Shown in pieces: positions 7,314 to 16,344 of a DNA stretch of 62,247 bases. Position 1 is the first letter of the stretch, and each line of letters opens with the position of its first letter. The notes under the pieces were generated by a model that saw nothing but the letters and a program-made list of their open reading frames with translations, had not been told where the DNA came from and made no database searches. Where the stretch lies: the NCBI GenBank assembly GCA_013215445.1, contig JABSRA010000020.1:1-62247 (forward strand). The letters are read 5' to 3'. The position numbers and the translations under genes are program-made. The stretch is from Oceanospirillaceae bacterium (GTDB taxonomy: Bacteria; Pseudomonadota; Gammaproteobacteria; Pseudomonadales; Balneatricaceae).

Positions 7314-8543
7314 ATGGCACTCATTTATTTTATTCCCGGCACTATGTGTGACGAACGCATTTGGCAGAAACTATGGCCATGTCTCGCCCCTGATCATCAA
7401 TTGATGCATTTAACTCTCCCCCTCAGTGGTAGTGTGCAACAAGTTGTTGCACATTTGGTGGAGCAAATCACTGCTAGCAGTCAGGGCAGGTCTTTTAGTC
7501 TAATCGGGTTTTCTCTCGGCGGTTATTTGGCCAGTGCGGTTAGCTTGTCTTTTAGTGGGCAATTACAGCGTTTAATGTTGATTGCTAATACTCCTTCAGC
7601 ACTGCCAGAGGAAGAGCGTTTGCAACGCAGCAGTATCCTGAAAAATATTGATCGCCATGATTATCAAGGCTTGAATAGAGCACGGATTTTAAGCTTTTTA
7701 GATGCAACTGCGCATGGTGATACGGATTTGATTTCGCTAATTAAGGAGATGGATGCGAGCTTCTCTCTAGCTGCATTGAAACACCATTTAAACGCACTGT
7801 CTGAACGTGAGGATTTGTGTGAGCAGCTGACTCAGCAGAGCGTTCCCACTTGGTTGTGTTATGGCGTCAGTGATTCATTAGTGGATCGCAAGAAAATGCA
7901 GTGGATGCAACACAGCGGCAGCAACATCACCCTGCAGCAAATTTTACATAGTGGGCATTTTTTGCCCTTAGAACAGCCAGAACAATTGGCCTTACAGATT
8001 AATAAATGGTTAAAAATGAAGAGAGCGCTTGAAGATAAAAAGGTCATCATAGGTTTGATCGACCCCAAAAGCCCCAGTAATGTTGGTGCGGTGATGCGAG
8101 CGGTGGGCTGCTATAGTGCCGATGCCGTATTGTATACGGGTAAAAGGTATGACAGAGCAGCACGCTTTAATACCGACACAAAACAGATTTCGGCCAAAAT
8201 CCCCCTGCAAAATGTTGAAAATTTAACGGATTATAAAACTGAGCATCGCCAACTGATCTGCGTGGATCTGGTTGAAGGTGCCATAGCGCTGCCCGATTTT
8301 GAGCATCCAGAACAGGCTATCTATATCTTTGGTCCAGAAGATAGCAGTGTTGATCAAGCGCTGGTGGATATCGCTGATGCTGTCGTTTATGTGCCGACTC
8401 AGGGCTGCATGAACTTGGCCGCCAGCGTCAATGTACTACTTTATGACCGGTTGGCTAAATCTCATTCAAGCCCAGCGGGGGATGATTTAATTCGCCGCTC
8501 TCGGGATATTAATAATAATGTGAAGGTAAAAAAGAACCGCTAA
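7314..8543 (+). CDS. Fusion: alpha/beta-hydrolase (N) + SpoU/TrmH-type RNA methyltransferase (C)
   Basis: One uninterrupted 409-residue frame with two families joined head to tail. Residues 1 to about 232 are an alpha/beta-hydrolase: FIPGTMCDERIW oxyanion region, nucleophile elbow GFSLGG (Ser67), and the catalytic His in HSGHFLPLEQPE (His215). From Met235 (base 8016) it is a SpoU methyltransferase: IGLIDPKSPSNVGAVMRA, KRYDRAARFNTDTK, the SAM-knot motifs YIFGPEDSS and VYVPTQGCMNLAASVNVLLYDRL. The second half has the length and start of the stand-alone methyltransferase, which 2'-O-methylates RNA ribose; the internal ATG has no clear ribosome site. The gene follows a hairpin at 7260-7292. Substrates of both halves are unknown. 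Confidence 0.9.
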   Translation: MALIYFIPGTMCDERIWQKLWPCLAPDHQLMHLTLPLSGSVQQVVAHLVEQITASSQGRSFSLIGFSLGGYLASAVSLSFSGQLQRLMLIANTPSALPEEERLQRSSILKNIDRHDYQGLNRARILSFLDATAHGDTDLISLIKEMDASFSLAALKHHLNALSEREDLCEQLTQQSVPTWLCYGVSDSLVDRKKMQWMQHSGSNITLQQILHSGHFLPLEQPEQLALQINKWLKMKRALEDKKVIIGLIDPKSPSNVGAVMRAVGCYSADAVLYTGKRYDRAARFNTDTKQISAKIPLQNVENLTDYKTEHRQLICVDLVEGAIALPDFEHPEQAIYIFGPEDSSVDQALVDIADAVVYVPTQGCMNLAASVNVLLYDRLAKSHSSPAGDDLIRRSRDINNNVKVKKNR

Positions 8544-8574
8544 ATTGCAGATGGGAGTCGCCCGTTAAACAGGG

Positions 8575-9708
8575 TTATTTTTTCTTGGCTCTAAATTGGC
8601 TTTTTTTACGGGCAAACAGTTTGTCGCTCAAAGTGCGAGTCTTTTCCTGTGACACTTTTTTGGCTCTAGTCATTACCAGTGAATGCCCCAAATCCTGAAT
8701 AGCCTTACCCTGAATGCTCGGATTGGGAGTGAGTGGACTATTGATCGTAGGCAAAATCTCGGTAGTGTCAGTGAGGGGCTCGCTGTCCGGCAAAGTGTTG
8801 AGTTGCGGTAGCTCTTGCGCAGGGTATTGAGCTTGTAGCGGTTGGTCTAGCTTGCGTGGTCTTTTTTGTGGATAGAGAGGGACTTTTCGGTCACGCATTT
8901 CATCGCGTAACGACTGACCAGTATTGTGTAGTTCTCTGTTCAGCTCGTTAACTTTTTTCTCTGATCGATCCAGAGATTTCTGAATTTGTTTCTCCGATTG
9001 TTTGGCGAGCGCCAATTGTTCTTTTACAATTTCCGCTAAACCCTCTGCCTTTGCCGCTTGGATATTAGAGTTAAAGGCGGTCTGTTCTAAACTCTGGTTT
9101 TCACTCTGTAACTGCTCGACATTTTTAAGCAGAGAATCCCGTTGATTTTTAGTCTCTTTTAACTGGCTGCTCTCTCTTTCAAGGGCAGCTTGGCTCTGTT
9201 TGAAGTCCACATCTAAAACATCCAGTTCCGCGGTTAATTGACTAATTGTCTCCTGCATTTTAAGTTTGGCATCTTCAGCTTGTGCATGGGCCTGAGTTGC
9301 CTCTGCATGAGCTTGCCGCGCGCTTAATAGTTTACCTCTGACTTGGTTTTCTGCATTGCTGGCAGCATTGTTCCACAATTGATTGGCCATTTGACCTAGC
9401 GTTGTCTGCATTTGATACATAGATGCTTCAATTTCAGAGGGCATTTGTTTGTTGATGATGTCAGTATTCGAGGGTGTATTAAAGTGCGGTTTGTCAGTGC
9501 TGACAAATTGTATGTTTTCTTCTGTATGGGGGGCAGAGTTATTCTTCAAATGAGGGAAAAATTGATCTATTATTTGTTGAATACGCAGGAAATCCCCGCC
9601 GCCTAATCTAGATTGAACTGCCCAAGGGGTGACGTTTTGGCCATCGCTATTTAACGCTTCTATCGTTAGGCGAATGTTGTGGTCGCTGAAGGTTTGAGGC
9701 TGATTCAA
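8575..9708 (-). CDS. KfrA-like DNA-binding coiled-coil protein
   Basis: 377 residues from a TTG at 9708 with AGGA upstream; no ATG is available before the conserved start. Residues about 10-50 (IRLTIEALNSDGQNVTPWAVQSRLGGGDFLRIQQIIDQF) resemble the KfrA N-terminal DNA-binding domain, where the RLGGGDF-like turn is typical. Residues about 85-290 form a long Gln/Glu/Lys/Ala heptad coiled coil, then a proline-rich linker and a strongly basic tail ending RKKSQFRAKKK. On plasmids KfrA is an autorepressor that forms DNA-bound filaments; chromosomal copies are little studied. It converges on the hydrolase-SpoU gene, 31 bp between stops. Confidence 0.72.
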   Translation of the reverse strand: MNQPQTFSDHNIRLTIEALNSDGQNVTPWAVQSRLGGGDFLRIQQIIDQFFPHLKNNSAPHTEENIQFVSTDKPHFNTPSNTDIINKQMPSEIEASMYQMQTTLGQMANQLWNNAASNAENQVRGKLLSARQAHAEATQAHAQAEDAKLKMQETISQLTAELDVLDVDFKQSQAALERESSQLKETKNQRDSLLKNVEQLQSENQSLEQTAFNSNIQAAKAEGLAEIVKEQLALAKQSEKQIQKSLDRSEKKVNELNRELHNTGQSLRDEMRDRKVPLYPQKRPRKLDQPLQAQYPAQELPQLNTLPDSEPLTDTTEILPTINSPLTPNPSIQGKAIQDLGHSLVMTRAKKVSQEKTRTLSDKLFARKKSQFRAKKK

Positions 9709-10178
9709 ACTGGGAAAATCCTAGTACGCATAGTAGTTTAAGAAGTAACCTTGTAGTTACTATTCGATATAACTGGCGATATAAAATATATAGTACCAAT
9801 AGTTCAATGCATTTTACACGATAGAGGCAAGAAACATAGTGGGGGCTGTAATAAGTTTTAAACTTAGAAAGCTAGCGAAGAAACCCCGGTGTTATTGATG
9901 GAAAACTAGGCAGTCACTATCTACCAACAGGGGTGAATTATCGTCACTATCGTTTGGTTTTTCTTTATCTGAAATAATTTATTCTATGGATAGGTCTATC
10001 GCGGGGGAGTTTAGCTTTTAATAACGCTAACCAAATCGCCACTTAAGGCCGTAGCAGATATGTGACCATCCTTTTCATCAGTCACCCTCTCGTCTTTGAG
10101 GGAGATTTAGATATGCAGGCAGCGAATCTTGTGCCTGCTAACTAACTTGTCTTTAAATTTGGGTTGGTTATAAAAAGG

Positions 10179-10350
10179 CAATGGCTGTTGTTCAGTTCAA
10201 CAGTTAGTTTTGCCGTGATCCAGAGACATTTTTTAATCTATTTAAAAATAAATTTAGGTAGGTCTTAAAAACAAAACAAAACAATGGCTGTTACTCAACT
10301 CAATAGTTAGTTTTGCGCTCATACGGTGACACTTTTTCAATATATTTCAA
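10179..10350. repeat. Two imperfect direct repeats of about 70 bp, 103 bp apart
   Basis: Copy 1 starts CAATGGCTGTTGTTCAGTTC at 10179 and copy 2 starts CAATGGCTGTTACTCAACTC at 10282. Both continue with A-A-[CT]AGTTAGTTTTGC, then a variable stretch, then GACA..TTTTT.AATATATTT-like sequence. Copy 1 has an internal inverted repeat (CTGTTG...CAACAG) that is lost in copy 2. They may be duplicated regulator-binding regions or twin small-RNA genes; neither contains a coding frame. Confidence 0.6.
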
Positions 10351-10433
10351 AAGCTTTGGAGCATTCACTTGAGTTTAATCAGTTATGATCTAGGCTTTTA
10401 AAGATAGAAACAGTAATTATATAGCCTGATAAT

Positions 10434-10467
10434 GTGGGGGTATCAGATCTAAGCTGATAATCCCCGC
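10434..10467 (+). promoter_or_regulatory. GC-rich stem-loop in the leader of the second chemoreceptor gene
   Basis: GTGGGGGTATCAG (10434-10446) pairs with CTGATAATCCCCGC (10454-10467) with two wobble pairs and one bulge around a 7-base loop. It ends 28 bases before the ATG. No T run follows, so it is more likely a leader structure than a terminator. It does not match any riboswitch I know. Confidence 0.45.
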
Positions 10468-10495
10468 GTCAGCTATTACCAATAATGGGGTAGTT

Positions 10496-12127
10496 ATGTT
10501 CAATGATATTTCAATCAAAATAAAGCTGATAGTTTCTTCAATCGTGCCGATTGTCGGGTTAATAGTGGTTTTAGCGGCAGGACTGATGGAACTGCGCGAG
10601 GCAAAACAGGGGGTGAATCGTATTTATGATGATCGGATAATTCCTTTGGAAGATTTAAAAGTGATCGCCGATAATTACGCGGTCTCTGTTATAGACGCCA
10701 TTAACAAAGCCAATGCGGGATTGATTAGCGTGGAGAATTCTCTAGAGTCTATTCAAGTGTCAGCGTTGCAAACCCAAGTTAAGTGGAAAAAATATATTGC
10801 CACTGAATTAACCGCAGAGGAGCAAGTGCTGGTTGGCGAAGCTGAAGTTTTATTTAACACCGCCAATCTTGCCATAGAAGAAGTTACCCAGCAATTGAAA
10901 AAATTAACGGGTAATGTCAAAGGGGAATTAGCAGAGTTTGACGGACCCCTCTATGCTCAGATTGATCCAATCAGCGATAAAATTAATCAATTAATGCAAC
11001 TTCAATTATCCGAGGCCAAAAAGGAGAGAGTGTTAATTGATCTGGCTTATGATAATACTTTGATTTCGCAGGGAATAATTGCGGCATTGGTGATTTTATT
11101 CATGTTTCTTATGTCGATATTTTTATATCGCACACTCATGTTTCCCCTTAAGGAAATGCAAAACACCATAGAGACAATCGCTTCTGAATCCAACTTGACT
11201 CTCACTCTTTCCGTTAATTCCAAAAATGAATTGGGTCAGATAGCCATTAGCTTTAATAAAATGATCCAGCAAATGTATGGAATTATTACGCATATTTCTA
11301 CAGCCTCAGATAAGATAGCAACGGCTTCAAACGATATGACAGAACTTAGTAACCAAGCCAACGCCAGTATTGAGTCACAGCATCATGAAATTGAACAAGT
11401 GGCGGCGGCGATGCATCAGATGGTCTCTACAGCACAGCAAATAGCCAGTAACGCGGAGCTTGCGGATAAAGATGCAAGAGATACCAAAGAATATGCTAAC
11501 CAAGGTAGCCTGATTGTAAATCAGGCGGTATCGGCTACCAATGCACTGGTGTTAGACGTGCAGAGTGTCTCTCAGAAAATTAAAACGCTGGAGGCTGATA
11601 GTGAGAGTATCGGCTCAGTCGTCGATGTAATTAAAGGGATTGCTGAACAAACCAATTTACTGGCACTGAATGCCGCAATTGAAGCTGCTAGGGCAGGGGA
11701 TCAAGGCAGGGGTTTTGCGGTCGTTGCGGATGAGGTTCGTACGTTAGCACAGAGAACCCAAGTTTCTACCCAGGAGATCCAGGAAGCGATAGAGAGGCTG
11801 CAAGGCGGTACTGATAATGCAGTAGCAGCGATGAGTATTGGCCAAGAGCGAGCACAAACTGCCAGTGCTAAAGCACTGAAAGCCGGAGAAGCTTTAGAGA
11901 CTATCTCCATAGCGGTCACCAATATTACCGACTTGAATGCACTAATAGCCAGCGCGTCCCAAGAGCAAACCACCGTCGGTGAGCAGATTAACCAATCACT
12001 TTCAAACTTGCATTTAGTCTCTAATGTGTCGAGTGAGGGGGCTCAAAAAATATCCCAGTACAGTGAAGGTCTGGACAATCTTGCCGGTGAACTGCGGGTG
12101 GTGGTCAAACAATTTAACATCGGCTAA
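10496..12127 (+). CDS. Methyl-accepting chemotaxis protein, four-helix-bundle sensor
   Basis: 543 residues. Membrane helix 1 at about 12-32, periplasmic domain of about 160 residues that is almost entirely helical with the 4HB_MCP pattern ([22 protein letters not shown] near its start is typical), membrane helix 2 at about 194-215, HAMP at about 216-270, and the signalling hairpin [21 protein letters not shown] at about 381-401. No CheR tether at the C-terminus. ATG follows GGGGTAG. Helical-bundle sensors commonly detect small aromatic or organic acids or oxygen-linked cues; the ligand here is unknown. It stands alone behind an unusual leader region. Confidence 0.93.
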   Translation: MFNDISIKIKLIVSSIVPIVGLIVVLAAGLMELREAKQGVNRIYDDRIIPLEDLKVIADNYAVSVIDAINKANAGLISVENSLESIQVSALQTQVKWKKYIATELTAEEQVLVGEAEVLFNTANLAIEEVTQQLKKLTGNVKGELAEFDGPLYAQIDPISDKINQLMQLQLSEAKKERVLIDLAYDNTLISQGIIAALVILFMFLMSIFLYRTLMFPLKEMQNTIETIASESNLTLTLSVNSKNELGQIAISFNKMIQQMYGIITHISTASDKIATASNDMTELSNQANASIESQHHEIEQVAAAMHQMVSTAQQIASNAELADKDARDTKEYANQGSLIVNQAVSATNALVLDVQSVSQKIKTLEADSESIGSVVDVIKGIAEQTNLLALNAAIEAARAGDQGRGFAVVADEVRTLAQRTQVSTQEIQEAIERLQGGTDNAVAAMSIGQERAQTASAKALKAGEALETISIAVTNITDLNALIASASQEQTTVGEQINQSLSNLHLVSNVSSEGAQKISQYSEGLDNLAGELRVVVKQFNIG

Positions 12128-12281
12128 GTTCAAGTAATCATCGATTAATAGCTGACTATAGGCAATGAGAGAAACTGCAACATATTTTACTTGGTATATA
12201 ATTTTATTCTGTTATAACTCCTCTTAGAATATTCTGGTATTTTTTGGAAATAGTACCCCCTTAACCGCAGTTCTTTTAGAT

Positions 12282-13190
12282 ATGTCACTCATGCAAACAA
12301 ACGAGTTTAAGCAAGGGGTTTTATACGCCCTTTGTGCCTACACCTTATGGGGTTTTGCCCCGCTGTACTTCAAGCTAATCCAACAGATAGCTCCTTTAGA
12401 AATCATTATGCACAGGATAGTCTGGTCCTGTGTGCTACTGTTTTTATTAGTGTTACTAACCGGTCAGGTTAAGGTGGTGATTGAGGTGCTTCGACAGCCC
12501 AAAAAAATGCTGTGGCTGGCGCTGACCTCCCTATTAATCGGGGTCAATTGGCTGGTTTTTATCTGGGCGGTGAATAATGATCGTATGTTGGAAGCGAGTT
12601 TAGGTTACTTTATTAACCCTCTTTTCAACGTGGCGCTGGGCATGTTGTTCTTTAATGAACGGTTGCCTAAATTTCAATTGTTCGCGGTGGCGCTGGCAGG
12701 CTTTGGGGTGGTATTACAGTTAATTGTCTATGGGTCTATTCCCTGGGTGTCCCTATCGCTGGCCAGTAGTTTTGGTATCTATGGTTTGATCAAGAAAAAA
12801 ATACAGTTGAAAGCGATACCTTCGCTGTTTATCGAAACGGCCATTTTGGTTCCTTTCGCGCTAATTTATTGGTGGATGCTGGAGAGCTCTACAGCTAATT
12901 TCTCGCTTAATGATCTCTCGTTAAATCTGATTATAATCAGTTCAGGGATTGTCACCACCCTGCCTTTACTGGCCTTTAGTGCCGCAGCCACTAGGATTCC
13001 CTATTACATGCTCGGCTTATTTCAGTATATAGGCCCAAGCTTGATGTTTATCATGGCGATCCTGATGTTTGGTGAAGAATTAGATCAAAGTAAACTGACT
13101 ACTTTTGGCTTTATCTGGGTAGCGCTATTAATCTTTGTCTTTGATATATGGCGCAATGTCCGCCGTAAAAAGCGCTTGGCCAGAGAGTGA
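12282..13190 (+). CDS. rarD: RarD-type EamA family transporter
   Basis: 302 residues with about ten predicted membrane helices in two EamA halves. The start (GVLYALCAYTLWGFAPLYFK), PLEIIMHRIVWS, VNWLVFIWAVNNDRMLEASLGYFINPL and YYMLGLFQYIGPSLMFI are highly characteristic of RarD, called chloramphenicol-sensitive protein because of the original Pseudomonas/E. coli naming. It is an inner-membrane drug/metabolite-family carrier whose physiological substrate is unknown. An ATG three codons in (12291) is an alternative start. Its stop codon directly abuts the stop of the LysE gene on the other strand, with no intervening base. Confidence 0.9.
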   Translation: MSLMQTNEFKQGVLYALCAYTLWGFAPLYFKLIQQIAPLEIIMHRIVWSCVLLFLLVLLTGQVKVVIEVLRQPKKMLWLALTSLLIGVNWLVFIWAVNNDRMLEASLGYFINPLFNVALGMLFFNERLPKFQLFAVALAGFGVVLQLIVYGSIPWVSLSLASSFGIYGLIKKKIQLKAIPSLFIETAILVPFALIYWWMLESSTANFSLNDLSLNLIIISSGIVTTLPLLAFSAAATRIPYYMLGLFQYIGPSLMFIMAILMFGEELDQSKLTTFGFIWVALLIFVFDIWRNVRRKKRLARE

Positions 13191-13823
13191 TTACTGACTG
13201 CGAATTTGTAATAGCAGTACACCCATGCCAATAAAAAGGCCACCGGTAATGCGATGAAACCAAGCCATTCTATTACCTTTGGTTAAGCTGCTCTTGGCCT
13301 GCCTAAAGATAAAAGCATAGCTGAGTAAAGAACAGAGAGAGAGCAGCATAAAAATGGCGGTCATGCTAAAAAACTGTAGCGCCAAATTGTGCTCAATATC
13401 TAAAAATTGTGGAAATAGTGCGGTGAAAAATATAATCGCCTTGGGGTTGGTTGAGGCGAGCAAAAAGCCTTCTTTAAAATTGTGAAAAGGGTTTTTTATG
13501 GCGTTATTAGCGAGTTCTGCTAAAGGTAACTTGGCATGACTGGCCAGTTTTATCTGTTTTAGCCCAAGATATAATAAGTACAGGGCACCGCTGATTTTAA
13601 CCGCTAAAAATAAGCTTGATGAGGTGAGTAATAGAGCACCGAGCCCTAGTATGGAAACCGTCGAGAGTAAAAATAAACCGCTGATGTTTCCCAAACTTGA
13701 AAAGAAGACATTTTTCATAGTGCCGCTTAGACCATTGGCAATTGCCAGAAAAATAGCGGGCCCTGGGCTTATCACATAAAAAAACGCAATCACTGTGTAC
13801 AGCAGTAACATCTCGAGGTTCAT
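13191..13823 (-). CDS. LysE/RhtB family amino-acid exporter
   Basis: 210 residues, six predicted membrane helices. The N-terminus AFFYVISPGPAIFLAIANGLSG carries the family PGP signature, and NPKAIIFFTALFPQF is the conserved mid-protein segment. RhtB proteins export amino acids such as homoserine, threonine or leucine across the inner membrane. ATG preceded by AAGGAAG. It is the last gene of a minus-strand run gloA, ygjP-like, elaA, lysE with small gaps, probably one transcript. Substrate not predictable. Confidence 0.88.
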   Translation of the reverse strand: MNLEMLLLYTVIAFFYVISPGPAIFLAIANGLSGTMKNVFFSSLGNISGLFLLSTVSILGLGALLLTSSSLFLAVKISGALYLLYLGLKQIKLASHAKLPLAELANNAIKNPFHNFKEGFLLASTNPKAIIFFTALFPQFLDIEHNLALQFFSMTAIFMLLSLCSLLSYAFIFRQAKSSLTKGNRMAWFHRITGGLFIGMGVLLLQIRSQ

Positions 13824-13869
13824 AGTAGCTTCCTTGGGCTGGGGAGTTTCAGACTTCGAAACGTAAAAA

Positions 13870-14328
13870 TTATGCTCTAGTTAATAGCATATCGATATGA
13901 TCGATGCCATCTTCATCGTAAATTTCTGAAATACTTTTAAAGCCAAATCGTCTATAAAATTTTTGTAAATAAGCTTGGGCTGATATTTTAATATCTTGGT
14001 CAGGATAAACCTGACTGATATGCGCTAGAGCACGTGTCACCAAGTCAACCCCAATACCGCTGCCTCTGGTGGTTTGAGTGGTGAGTATTCGGCCCATAGC
14101 AACCTGGGGGTACTTAATGCCCGGCGGGGTTATTCTGAGGTAGGCGACTATCTTTAAGGGGTCGGCTGCCGTGGTTGCAAAAAAGTGAATACAAGCTTGA
14201 TCTGCATCATCCAAGTCTGCGTAGAAACACTGTTGCTCTAGGACAAAAATATCTTGTCGCACTTGGATAATACTGTAAAGCTGATCGTTTGAGAGCTCTT
14301 GGAAGTTCTTGTACTGCCAAATTAGCAT
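13870..14328 (-). CDS. elaA: GNAT family N-acetyltransferase, ElaA type
   Basis: 152 residues, the size of ElaA. The start W.YK.F.ELSNDQLYSIIQVRQDIFVLEQQC and the pair YADLDDAD / HFFA are the typical ElaA opening, and RGSGIGVDLVTRAL is the acetyl-CoA-binding loop (variant of RGxGxG/A). The end shows the expected QAYLQKFYRRFGF. GNAT enzymes transfer acetyl from acetyl-CoA to an amine; the ElaA acceptor is unknown. ATG after AAGGAC, nine bases after the end of the ygjP-like gene. Confidence 0.9.
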   Translation of the reverse strand: MLIWQYKNFQELSNDQLYSIIQVRQDIFVLEQQCFYADLDDADQACIHFFATTAADPLKIVAYLRITPPGIKYPQVAMGRILTTQTTRGSGIGVDLVTRALAHISQVYPDQDIKISAQAYLQKFYRRFGFKSISEIYDEDGIDHIDMLLTRA

Positions 14329-14337
14329 TTTTTGTCC

Positions 14338-15078
14338 TTATTGATGAAATGACTGGAGTTGTATGCGGTGATCTTTTAACCAGCGTTTGGCACGTTTAAC
14401 CTCTGGGTAATGGATGCTAACCAGTGCCCAAAAATGTCGCGAATGATTCATGTATTGCAAGTGGCATAGTTCATGGACTATCACATAGTCGATGACGAAA
14501 TCAGGGGTCATCATTAACAGGGAGTTGAGACTGATAACTCCCTGACTGTTACAGCTGCCCCAGCGAGCTTTGTACTGCTTAATTAGCACAGTGGAAGGTC
14601 GAAGTGCGAGTTGCGATGATAATTGCGCTAAGCGCGCCGGTAAATATTGTTGAGCTTGTCGCTTATACCATGTGGATAGCTGCTTTTTAATATAGGCGGA
14701 GCGCTGTGCTTCAGAGATTCTATTGGGGATGTATAACTCTATACTCTGATCTGTTTCTATCAGTGAAAATTGCGCTGCACATTTTAGGATTTTCTGTTTA
14801 TAGATTCCTTTGCAGAGCAATAATGTATTGTTGGCTACTTGCTCTGTCGCTGTTTTTTGTACTGCTTGCTGTTGTAGTTTTAAGCTGACCCATGCTTGTT
14901 TTTGTTGCAAAAATAACATTATTTGTCGATCGGGATAGCGCTTGGGGGCCAGCACTCGTACCGCCCCTTGTTTTACTTGGATGCACAAGGTTTTTCGATG
15001 GCTGCGCACCAGCGTGTAATTGAAAGATACAGCAACTGCTGGGTCGTTGAATAATTTCTCAAACACTTGCTTAAACAC
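14338..15078 (-). CDS. YgjP-like zinc metallopeptidase (DUF45)
   Basis: 246 residues from a GTG at 15078 with AGGTAGG upstream. The C-terminal half holds the zincin motif VIVHELCHLQYMNHSRHFW: HExxH plus the downstream histidine, preceded by KARWGSCNSQGVISLNSLL, the invariant DUF45/YgjP segment. The N-terminal part begins with the strand-rich RSHRKTLCIQVKQGAVRVLAP. The family is related to the WLM/SprT-like metallopeptidases and its biological substrate is unknown. It lies between gloA and elaA on the same strand. Confidence 0.87.
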   Translation of the reverse strand: MFKQVFEKLFNDPAVAVSFNYTLVRSHRKTLCIQVKQGAVRVLAPKRYPDRQIMLFLQQKQAWVSLKLQQQAVQKTATEQVANNTLLLCKGIYKQKILKCAAQFSLIETDQSIELYIPNRISEAQRSAYIKKQLSTWYKRQAQQYLPARLAQLSSQLALRPSTVLIKQYKARWGSCNSQGVISLNSLLMMTPDFVIDYVIVHELCHLQYMNHSRHFWALVSIHYPEVKRAKRWLKDHRIQLQSFHQ

Positions 15079-15101
15079 CCAAAAAACCTACCTATAAGCG
15101 T

Positions 15102-15539
15102 CTACCAAATCCCGCTGTTTTGCATCGAGGCCCAGGGCTCTGTCGCCGCAAGACTGGCACCCTTTTGCAGTAACTCAATGGAAATATTATCCGGCGATCT
15201 AACAAATGCCATGTGTCCATCGCGTGGTGGACGATTAATCGTCACCCCACCATCCTGTAGCTTTTGACACAGGGCATAAATATCGTCAACTTCGTAAGCT
15301 AGATGACCAAAGTTCCTGCCATCTTCGTAATCACTGGACTCCCAGTTATAGGTCAACTCTAATAGCGGACTTTTATCTTGCTGGGCATTGGGGTTGTCAG
15401 CTGCTGCAAGGAATATTAAGCTAAATTTTCCCTGTTCATTATCATGGCGGTCCACTTGCGTGAGGCCTAATAAATCACAGTAAAAATGTAGAGATTGCTC
15501 GAGATTTTTCACCCTTACCATGGTATGTAAATAACGCAT
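15102..15539 (-). CDS. gloA: Lactoylglutathione lyase (glyoxalase I) or close VOC relative
   Basis: 145 residues starting MRYLHTMVRVKNLEQSLHFYCDLLGL; the frame opens 24 bases earlier, but this ATG has AGAG upstream and matches E. coli GloA. The four metal ligands of glyoxalase I all seem present: His5, Glu in LLELTYNW, His in FGHLAYEVDD, and Glu in SIELLQ. The enzyme converts the hemithioacetal of methylglyoxal and glutathione to S-lactoylglutathione. Metal type (Ni or Zn) cannot be told. The C-terminal tail is slightly longer than in E. coli. First gene of a four-gene minus-strand run. Confidence 0.85.
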   Translation of the reverse strand: MRYLHTMVRVKNLEQSLHFYCDLLGLTQVDRHDNEQGKFSLIFLAAADNPNAQQDKSPLLELTYNWESSDYEDGRNFGHLAYEVDDIYALCQKLQDGGVTINRPPRDGHMAFVRSPDNISIELLQKGASLAATEPWASMQNSGIW

Positions 15540-16344
15540 CTTAATTCTCTTTGTAATAAGCATTTATTTTCCTGCAGTGTAGCAATTGTCATTTTTAATA
15601 CTAGGGGGTTCAAGCTGATATTTTTAAAAATTAGATTAATTAAATGGTAAATTTAAATAATAGTACCAATTAAAAACTACCCAGTGAAAACATAAGCTGT
15701 AATATCAATTAATAGCATAGCTGCCAGTGATCATTGCCTGTTTAAACATTAGCGTTAGATCCTAACGGTAGCTGGATATTGAGAAAAGGTAGCTATCATC
15801 TTTAGCATTGCTTGTTCGGATGTAGTATTAGGTTTTTATAAAACCAAGGTAAGGTTACAGATATATAAGTTTAGTCCGATTATTATGATGAATCAGGCGG
15901 GTGTGTTTACTTGTGTAGAGCGGTGTTTCGATTGACATAATTGATAGTTGATCAAATCGAAACTAAGGGTGGTTTTCCACTAGCTGGGAGCTTTGGTGAC
16001 GGTTATGACGCGTTTGTTGCAGGGTAGCTTAAGCTATCTGAATGGTTTAACCTCAGGTTCAAGTGCGAAGGCTGTTACTGCACAGGAGTGATTTTTTTGT
16101 CGCTGATTATTACGATGCTTTACAGATGATTGATACACTAAGATCTTTTTCTGCACACAAAGTAGTAGCGCTGGACTGGGTGGTTGCCGCTAACCCAGTG
16201 TGTTTTTAATGGATAAGCGCTCTGCTTGTGCGGCCATGGTCATTAAAACATGCACTGCGTTGCGCTCTTTATTACAGGGTAACCGCGTATTAAAAATTGC
16301 CAAAGAGCACAATTACCCTCTTATTTTAGGTGAACTAAATAGCG
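15540..16344. other. Large AT-rich intergenic region
   Basis: About 800 bases between gloA (minus) and the YcaQ-like gene (plus). It holds many stop codons in all frames. The only structure I can point to is a 9-bp perfect inverted repeat, GTTTCGATT at 15925-15933 and AATCGAAAC at 15955-15963, around a 21-base loop. A 53-codon open frame (16209-16370) overlaps the start of the next gene and was not accepted as real. No tRNA, insertion sequence or terminator was recognised. Confidence 0.5.

Larger units (their letters stand above)
9709..10495. other. Non-coding stretch before the second chemoreceptor gene
   Basis: 787 bases without a credible gene. It contains an imperfect direct repeat (10179-10250 and 10282-10350), several short A/T-rich blocks and a strong stem-loop at 10434-10467. 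The KfrA-like gene starts at its left border on the minus strand and the chemoreceptor at its right border on the plus strand, so it holds both promoters. I see no tRNA or known riboswitch fold. Confidence 0.6.

Noticed and set aside
7980..8030. Possible frameshift joining two separate genes in the hydrolase-SpoU gene
   Set aside because: The frame is continuous, both halves have intact family ends, and no slippery run occurs at the junction; still listed as a check under the finding.
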